The translations under genes and the position numbers were made by a program. From Gammaproteobacteria bacterium (lineage in GTDB: Bacteria > Pseudomonadota > Gammaproteobacteria > JACKNK01): a stretch of DNA of 64,000 nucleotides. Every line of letters starts with the position of its first letter. Position 1 is the stretch's first letter. The notes under the pieces were generated by a model. It saw only the letters and a list, made by a program, of their open reading frames with translations, searched no databases and was not told the DNA's origin. The stretch spans positions 372,001 through 436,000 of the forward strand of contig JACKNK010000002.1 of assembly GCA_024234955.1 (NCBI GenBank), read 5' to 3'. Positions 58,325 through 64,000 of this stretch are shown one piece after another.

Positions 58325-60418
58325 ATGTCCGCGCCGCGCCCACCGCTGCACGAGACGCCGCTGACGGCACTCAAGGGTGTGGGGCCGAAGATGTTGGAGA
58401 AGCTGAGCAAGCTGGGTCTGCGTAACGTTCAGGATGTGCTTTTCCATCTCCCGCTGCGTTATCAGGATCGCACCCGGATCGCCCGCATCGGCAGTCTGCG
58501 CCCTGGCGAGGAGACCACCATCGACTGCGTGGTCGAGCAGAGCAGCGAGGTCATGCGCCGCCGACGCATGCTGCTGGTTCGGGTTTCCGACGGCACGGGC
58601 TGGCTGACCTTGCGGTTGTTCCACTTCAGCCGTGCGCAGGCCGCCAGTTATGCGCGCGGCGTGCATCTGCGTTGCTTTGGCGAGGTGCGCCCCGGCCCGA
58701 ACGGGCTGGAAATGGTGCATCCGGAGACCCGGCGTGTGGACGAGAGCACCTCGCCGCTGGAAGAAGACACGCTGACGCCAATCTATCCCACCACCGAAGG
58801 CGTGCATCAACTCACGCTGCGCAGCCTCACCGAACAGGCGCTTGCCCTGCTCAACGATGGCGGACGGGTTACTGAACTGCTCCCCGAAACGCTCCGCGCA
58901 CGCTATCGGCTCGACGATCTGGCGGCGGCATTGAACGACATCCATCGCCCGCCCAAGGAAACCGAACTGCATCTGCTCGCGGACGGCACTCACCCCGCGC
59001 AACGCCGCCTCGCCTTCGAGGAACTGATGGCGCACGCGCTCAGCCTGCGCCTGCTGCGTCAGCAGACCCAGCGCAATCCGGCGCCCGAGATTCGCGATAC
59101 CGGGACGCTGGCTCGGCAACTCGTGGATCGTTTGCCGTTTCGCCCCACGAACGCGCAGGACCGGGTGATTGCCGAGACCGTCGCCGACATGCGCCGTGCC
59201 TGGCCGATGCAGCGCCTGGTGCAGGGGGATGTCGGGTCGGGCAAGACCCTGGTCGCGGTATGCGTCGCGTTACATGCGGTCGAAGCCGGTTTTCAGGCTG
59301 TGGTGATGGCGCCGACCGAACTGCTCGCCGAGCAGCATTACCAGAACTTCAGCACCTGGTTGGAACCGCTCGGCATCCCGGTCGCCTGGCTGTCCGGGAA
59401 ACAGAAGGTCGGTACCCGGCGTGCGGCACTCGAAGACATCGCCCAGGGTCGGGCGCGGGTCGTGGTCGGCACCCATGCCCTGTTTCAGACCGACGTCGCC
59501 TTCGACGATCTCGGCCTGGTGATCATCGATGAGCAGCATCGCTTCGGCGTGCATCAGCGTCTCGCCTTGCGTGAGAAGGGCGCCCGCGACGGGCGTTACC
59601 CGCATCAGCTGATCATGACCGCGACCCCGATTCCGCGCACTCTGGCGATGACGGCTTACGCCGATCTGGATGTCTCGGTGATCGACGAGCTGCCGCCGGG
59701 GCGTACCCCGGTGACCACCGTCGTCATCCCGGATTCCCGCCGCGACGAGGTCATGGAGCGGATTCGCGGCGCGTGTAGTGAAGGCCGTCAGGCGTATTGG
59801 GTCTGCACCCTGATCGAGGAATCCGAGGTGCTGCAGGCCCAGGCAGCCGAGGATACCGCTGCACGCCTGGCCGAAGTGTTGCCGGAGATTCGTGTGGCCC
59901 TGGTTCACGGGCGCATGAAATCGGCGGACAAGGAAGCCGGGATGGCCGCCTTCAAGTCGGGCGAGACGGGTTTGCTGGTCGCGACCACGGTGATTGAAGT
60001 CGGTGTCGATGTGCCAAACGCCAGCCTGATGGTGATCGAGAACGCGGAACGCCTGGGCTTGGCGCAACTGCATCAATTGCGCGGTCGGGTCGGGCGCGGC
60101 ACCGCCGCCAGTGCGTGCGTGCTGATGTATCACCCACCGTTGTCCCAAGGTGCCAAGGACCGCCTGGGGGTGATGCGTGAGAGCAACGACGGTTTCGTGA
60201 TCGCGCAGAAGGATCTGGAGATTCGCGGCCCAGGCGAGGTGCTCGGCACGCGCCAGACCGGCATGGTGCAGTTCCGGATCGCCGATCTTGGCCGTGATGC
60301 GGTCCTGCTCGACGATGCGCGGGACGCTGCGGACGCCTTTCTCGACCTGTCGGAGATCGATCCCACACCGCTATTACAGCGTTGGCTGGGCGATGGCGTG
60401 CGCTATGGCGATGTCTGA
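58325..60418 (+). CDS. recG: ATP-dependent DNA helicase RecG
   Basis: 697 residues, normal length. It remodels stalled replication forks and branched DNA. Wedge (OB) domain in the N-terminal third (LTALKGVGPKMLEKL helix-hairpin-helix; VSDGTGWLTLRLFHF), helicase motifs GDVGSGKT (I), DEQHRFGVHQR (II), TATPIPRT (III), ATTVIEVGVDVPNA (V) and HQLRGRVGRG (VI). Monocistronic, convergent with cydC. Confidence 0.97.
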   Translation: MSAPRPPLHETPLTALKGVGPKMLEKLSKLGLRNVQDVLFHLPLRYQDRTRIARIGSLRPGEETTIDCVVEQSSEVMRRRRMLLVRVSDGTGWLTLRLFHFSRAQAASYARGVHLRCFGEVRPGPNGLEMVHPETRRVDESTSPLEEDTLTPIYPTTEGVHQLTLRSLTEQALALLNDGGRVTELLPETLRARYRLDDLAAALNDIHRPPKETELHLLADGTHPAQRRLAFEELMAHALSLRLLRQQTQRNPAPEIRDTGTLARQLVDRLPFRPTNAQDRVIAETVADMRRAWPMQRLVQGDVGSGKTLVAVCVALHAVEAGFQAVVMAPTELLAEQHYQNFSTWLEPLGIPVAWLSGKQKVGTRRAALEDIAQGRARVVVGTHALFQTDVAFDDLGLVIIDEQHRFGVHQRLALREKGARDGRYPHQLIMTATPIPRTLAMTAYADLDVSVIDELPPGRTPVTTVVIPDSRRDEVMERIRGACSEGRQAYWVCTLIEESEVLQAQAAEDTAARLAEVLPEIRVALVHGRMKSADKEAGMAAFKSGETGLLVATTVIEVGVDVPNASLMVIENAERLGLAQLHQLRGRVGRGTAASACVLMYHPPLSQGAKDRLGVMRESNDGFVIAQKDLEIRGPGEVLGTRQTGMVQFRIADLGRDAVLLDDARDAADAFLDLSEIDPTPLLQRWLGDGVRYGDV

Positions 60419-60439
60419 GATGCGCGCACGGCGGGTCGA

Positions 60440-62164
60440 TCAAAGGCGGCGCAACCGCCGATAGACGCTGTCTTTCGCCATGAGGTCCGCATGGGTGCCG
60501 GTTTCGACGATGCGGCCTTGGTCCATGACCACGATGCGGTGCATGGATTCCAGACCGGCAAAGCGATGGGTGATGAACACGCGGGTCTGCGCCGGATTGT
60601 CCGCGATCAGGCCGCGCATCAGGCGCTGTTCGGTGCGCGCATCCAGGCCTTCACTGGGCTCGTCGAGGATCAATACCGGGGTGTCTCGCAGCAGCGCACG
60701 CGCCAGCGCGAGTCGGCGACGCTGACCACCGGAGAGTTTGATACCGGCTTCGCCGACGAAGCTGTCCAGGCCGCGTTCCTGAACGAAATCCGCGATTCCG
60801 GCTTGCGCGCAGGCCAAAACGATTTGCGCTTCGCTGGCGTTCGGGTTCGCGATCAGCAGGTTTTCTCGCAGGGTCGCATTGAAGATATGGGCGTGTTGCG
60901 AGACCACCGACAGGCGCCGTCGCAAGGACTCCCCGGACCAGGCGCGCACATCTTCATCGGCGAACAGCACAGTGCCGCGATCGGCGGCCCAGAAGCGCAA
61001 CAGCAGGTTGATCAGGGTGCTTTTGCCGGAGCCGGTTGCACCGAGAATGGCGATGCGTTCACCCGCTTCGATGCGCAGGTCGATACCGTCGAGCACGGTG
61101 GCGCGGCCTGGATAGGCGAAGTGCACGTCGCGGAATTCGATGGTCGCAGGTTGCGTTCTGTGGGTCACGGGCCAGCCCGGTTCCGGCACTTCGGGTTCCG
61201 CATCGACCAGCGCGAACAGACGTCGCGCCGACGCCAGGGTCTCTCCCAGTACCTTGAAGGCGTTTGGCAGCGGCGCGATCGCTTCGAACGTGGCCAGCGT
61301 GAACAGCGCGATCATGGCGAGGTTGGCGGGGGGTAACAGGCCGGAACGCACCAGGGGAATGGTAACCAGCAGGCCGCCCATGACGGCCGCGCCGCTGATC
61401 AGGACCAGGGCGCCCTGGGACATCGCGCCCAGGCCGGCCAGGGTTTCCTGCCGTTTGATCATGGCGTGGCTGGCAGCCTCGATCCGCTCCGATTGGGTGT
61501 CGTCCGCGCCATAAACCGTGAGTTCGGCGAGGCCCTGTACCCCATCGATCACCCGAGTGCGCAGTTCCGCTTCCAACGCAATCCGTTCCCGTCCGGCGGC
61601 GCTGCCAAGCGCATTCACCAGTAAGGGAACGCCGACCCCGGCGAGCAGCAACATGCCAAGATTGACCAGGGCTGCCAGCGGGCTGTGCATGGCCAGGAAC
61701 AGGGTGAACAGCAGGACCGCCACGCCCGCGACCGTCAACGGCAACAGGATGCTCAGGTAGAACCGATCCAGACGATCGACATCGGCGCGCAGACGGCTGA
61801 GCAGATCGCCGCTGTGCAGACCTTGAAGTCGTGCCGGAGCAAGCGGCTCGATGCGCTCGTAGAACCACATCCGCACCACCGTGATTACCCGGAAGGTGCC
61901 CTCATGGGTGACCAGTCGTTCGCCATAACGGCTGATGATGCGCAGGATGGAGAAGCCGCGAATGCCTGCGGAGGGCAGGAAGTAATTGATCTGCGCACCG
62001 AGCACACCGGCGATGGCCATGCTCGCGATGAACCAGCCGGAGGTCGCCATAAGCGCCACATTGGCGAGGGTCGCCAACAACGACAGCAACATGCCGGCAA
62101 GCAGCCAGCCGAGGTACGGTCGGTGCAGGGCGAGCAGACGGCGAAGATCGCTGCGACGGGTCAT
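60440..62164 (-). CDS. cydC: Glutathione/cysteine ABC exporter subunit CydC
   Basis: 574 residues from MTRRSDLRRLLALHRPYLGW; a longer in-frame reading overlapping cydD is rejected. Six transmembrane helices, then an ABC domain with Walker A LGATGSGKST, signature LSGGQRRRLALARAL and Walker B VLILDEPSEGLD. With CydD it exports cysteine and glutathione to the periplasm, which is needed for cytochrome bd assembly. It starts within the cydD stop (ATGA). Confidence 0.94.
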   Translation of the reverse strand: MTRRSDLRRLLALHRPYLGWLLAGMLLSLLATLANVALMATSGWFIASMAIAGVLGAQINYFLPSAGIRGFSILRIISRYGERLVTHEGTFRVITVVRMWFYERIEPLAPARLQGLHSGDLLSRLRADVDRLDRFYLSILLPLTVAGVAVLLFTLFLAMHSPLAALVNLGMLLLAGVGVPLLVNALGSAAGRERIALEAELRTRVIDGVQGLAELTVYGADDTQSERIEAASHAMIKRQETLAGLGAMSQGALVLISGAAVMGGLLVTIPLVRSGLLPPANLAMIALFTLATFEAIAPLPNAFKVLGETLASARRLFALVDAEPEVPEPGWPVTHRTQPATIEFRDVHFAYPGRATVLDGIDLRIEAGERIAILGATGSGKSTLINLLLRFWAADRGTVLFADEDVRAWSGESLRRRLSVVSQHAHIFNATLRENLLIANPNASEAQIVLACAQAGIADFVQERGLDSFVGEAGIKLSGGQRRRLALARALLRDTPVLILDEPSEGLDARTEQRLMRGLIADNPAQTRVFITHRFAGLESMHRIVVMDQGRIVETGTHADLMAKDSVYRRLRRL

Positions 62165-63972
62165 TTCGTCCCCTCCCAGGCTGCCAGCAGCCCGGCATAG
62201 GCGCCGCCTTCCGCAGCGAGTTGTTCCGCACGACCGATCTGGGCGATGCGTCCGTCCTCCATGACCAGGATGCGATCGGCAAGCGAGAGTGTCTGCAGCC
62301 GATGGGCGATCAGGATCACGCTGCGCCCGCGACATAATACCGCTAGGGCATCGTTGATCAGGGTTTCGCTCTCCGCATCCAGCGAGGCCGTCGGTTCATC
62401 CAGGATCAACAGGGGCGCATCGCGCAGGTAGGCGCGGGCCAGGGCGATGCGCTGGATCTGACCGCCGGAAAGTCCCGCGCCGGCCTCGCCGATGGCGGTT
62501 TCGTACCCGTGCGGGAGCTTGTCGATGAAGGCATCGGCGTGGGCGGCACGGGCTGCTGCGATCACGGCGGTGTCGTCGGCATCCGGGGCGCCAAGCCGGA
62601 TGTTGTCGGCGATGCTGCCTGCGAACAGGCGAGGGTTCTGAGGCAGCCAGGCGATGTGGGACCGCCAGCCCGCCAGATCGAGATCGGGTAACGGTGTGCC
62701 GTTGATGCGCAGTGCTCCGGCGTCCGGTTCGACAAAGCCGAGCAGCAGATTCATGAGGCTGGTCTTGCCCGCACCGCTGGCACCGATCACGGCCAGTGTT
62801 TCGCCGGGTGGGATGGCGAAGCTCACCGAATCAAGGGCCTTGCGGTCGGCCTCGTAGCTCAGCTCCACGGCGTCGAACTCGATCTTCAGTTCACGGCCCC
62901 GGTCGAGAAACTCATTGCCATTTGGGCGTGGCGGCAATGCTTGATCGAGCACCGCAATCATCTGCTCCGCCGCCCCCACGGCTTCCATGCGGGCGTGGTA
63001 CTGGGTGCCCAGGTTGCGCAGCGGCAGGTAGAACTCCGGCGCGATCAGCAGCACGAAGAATCCGTATAGGAAGTCCATCTCGCCGGCAAGCAGGCGGAAG
63101 CCAATGAACACCGCGACCAGGGCGATGCTGACCGTGGCGAAGAATTCGAGTACCGCCGAGGACAGGAATGCGACCCGAAGCACGCGCATGGTGCTGATCC
63201 GGAAACGTTCCGAAATCGCGCCGATGATCGCCGCCTCGCGTTTGCTCGCATTGAACAGCTTGAGGGTGGTCAGTCCCTGGATGATGTCGAGGAAGTGGGC
63301 GCTCATGCGCGCCAGCTCGCGCCATTGCTTCTGATTGAGGGACTCCGCGCCCTTGCCGATCAGGATCATGAACAGCGGGATCAGCGGTGCAGTGACCAGC
63401 ATCATGGTCCCCGACAGCCAGTCCGCCGGGTACACGAACAGCAGCAGGATCAGCGGCAGCATGCCCATCAGGGTGGTTGCCGGGAGGTAGCGGGCGTAAT
63501 AGCCCTCCAGACCTTCAATGCCGTCGGTCAGGGTGTTGGCGAGCGCGCCCGCCGCCTGGGCGTCGGTGGGCGGCCGGTCGGCTCGGGCAACACGCGGTCC
63601 CCGCGCCTGATGCAGCGCCACCGGGCCCAGTGCGCGAATATGATCGAAAAGCGCGATGCGCAAGGCGTGTCGTACCTGGGCGGCGCCCCGAAAGCTGAAT
63701 ACTTCCCCAAGCCAGACCAGTACCGATCGACCGATCAATACCGCGAGTCCGAGCCAGAGCCACGCTTCGACATCGGCCAGAGCGGCGTCTTCGAACAACA
63801 CGGCGTTGATGCTGAGTGCGATCAGCCATGCCTGAGCGACGATCAGCAACCCGCCGAGTGCGCCCACGATCGTGGTCAGGCCGAGATAGCGTCCGGCGAG
63901 GTCCCGGTGTCCGCGCAGCCATTTGAGGATGGGCTTGCTGTCGGGTTTGCGGTCGGCGAGGGCGTTGCTCAT
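62161..63972 (-). CDS. cydD: Glutathione/cysteine ABC exporter subunit CydD
   Basis: 603 residues: six transmembrane helices (first AQAWLIALSINAVLF) and an ABC domain with Walker A IGASGAGKTS, signature LSGGQIQRIALARAY and Walker B LLILDEPTASLD. The pair cydDC supports assembly of the cytochrome bd encoded at 40124-43201. The start is 28 bases from the right edge of the window, so its promoter is mostly outside. Confidence 0.94.
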   Translation of the reverse strand: MSNALADRKPDSKPILKWLRGHRDLAGRYLGLTTIVGALGGLLIVAQAWLIALSINAVLFEDAALADVEAWLWLGLAVLIGRSVLVWLGEVFSFRGAAQVRHALRIALFDHIRALGPVALHQARGPRVARADRPPTDAQAAGALANTLTDGIEGLEGYYARYLPATTLMGMLPLILLLFVYPADWLSGTMMLVTAPLIPLFMILIGKGAESLNQKQWRELARMSAHFLDIIQGLTTLKLFNASKREAAIIGAISERFRISTMRVLRVAFLSSAVLEFFATVSIALVAVFIGFRLLAGEMDFLYGFFVLLIAPEFYLPLRNLGTQYHARMEAVGAAEQMIAVLDQALPPRPNGNEFLDRGRELKIEFDAVELSYEADRKALDSVSFAIPPGETLAVIGASGAGKTSLMNLLLGFVEPDAGALRINGTPLPDLDLAGWRSHIAWLPQNPRLFAGSIADNIRLGAPDADDTAVIAAARAAHADAFIDKLPHGYETAIGEAGAGLSGGQIQRIALARAYLRDAPLLILDEPTASLDAESETLINDALAVLCRGRSVILIAHRLQTLSLADRILVMEDGRIAQIGRAEQLAAEGGAYAGLLAAWEGTK

Positions 63973-64000
63973 GGAATCCGTTGCGGGTGATTTCGGGACG

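Overview
The window looks like chromosomal DNA of a GC-rich (roughly 60%), aerobic to microaerobic gammaproteobacterium that fixes CO2. Lineage hints are a phosphoribulokinase of the proteobacterial PrkB type, PEP carboxylase, a cytochrome bd oxidase (cydABX plus cydDC), a split class II ribonucleotide reductase (nrdJa/nrdJb, as known in Pseudomonas), PEP-CTERM exported proteins, and short palindromic repeats of a kind often seen in sulfur-oxidising Chromatiales-like bacteria. The last point and the exact lineage are inference. There is no rRNA, no tRNA that I can see, and no CRISPR array.

Layout. 1-6.4 kb: a phospho-signalling cluster on the + strand: the tail of an FHA protein, a membrane PP2C phosphatase, a Ser/Thr kinase fused to a SUMF1/FGE-like domain, a glycine-zipper exported protein, a coiled-coil lipoprotein, and a second Ser/Thr kinase with membrane segments and a C-terminal FHA domain. 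6.4-7.6 kb: a decayed ISL3-family insertion sequence. 7.6-12.8 kb: nucleotide metabolism: nrdJa (with an in-frame intein placed directly before the catalytic cysteine), nrdJb and dut, preceded by a regulatory region with two NrdR-like boxes and two DnaA-box matches. 13-14.4 kb: an orphan HipA-like kinase (YjjJ type). 14.4-17.7 kb: two PEP-CTERM proteins and an MFS transporter. 17.8-21.7 kb: a LysR regulator, then a leftward operon coaD - ferredoxin - ggt - zinc-ribbon protein.

21.9-23.8 kb: a membrane-anchored NACHT NTPase. 23.9-26 kb: feoAB. 26-28.3 kb: an H-NOX nitric-oxide sensor overlapping a hybrid histidine kinase, followed by hslR and moaE. 29.3 kb: a third PEP-CTERM protein. 30-36.4 kb: central carbon genes pgi, glgA, ppc. 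36.4-37.7 kb: arsC - wrbA - DUF2069 membrane protein. 37.9-43.3 kb: an O2/peroxide-handling stretch: rubrerythrin, rubredoxin, rubredoxin reductase, then cydA-cydB-cydX. 43.6-49.7 kb: mgtE, an IscR-like regulator without the Fe-S cysteines, a block of nested palindromes, prkB, a LOG-family protein and a YpfJ-type metallopeptidase. 49.8-52.8 kb: a 999-residue putative lipoprotein metallopeptidase. 53-58.2 kb: psd, prmB, a small conserved protein, glk, a TraB-family membrane protein. 58.3-64 kb: recG, and the CydDC exporter needed to assemble cytochrome bd.

Repeats are a feature of the window: two copies of a ~160-bp MITE-like element with GGAACCTCTGAT termini (one of them supplying the last codons of glgA, the other abutting the glk start), three copies of a REP-like palindrome, and a ~400-bp nested palindrome block between the IscR-like gene and prkB. 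The strongest candidates for undescribed biology are the dual-kinase/phosphatase/FHA/envelope cluster, the signal-peptide-bearing NACHT protein, the cysteine-less IscR paralogue and the large HExxH lipoprotein.
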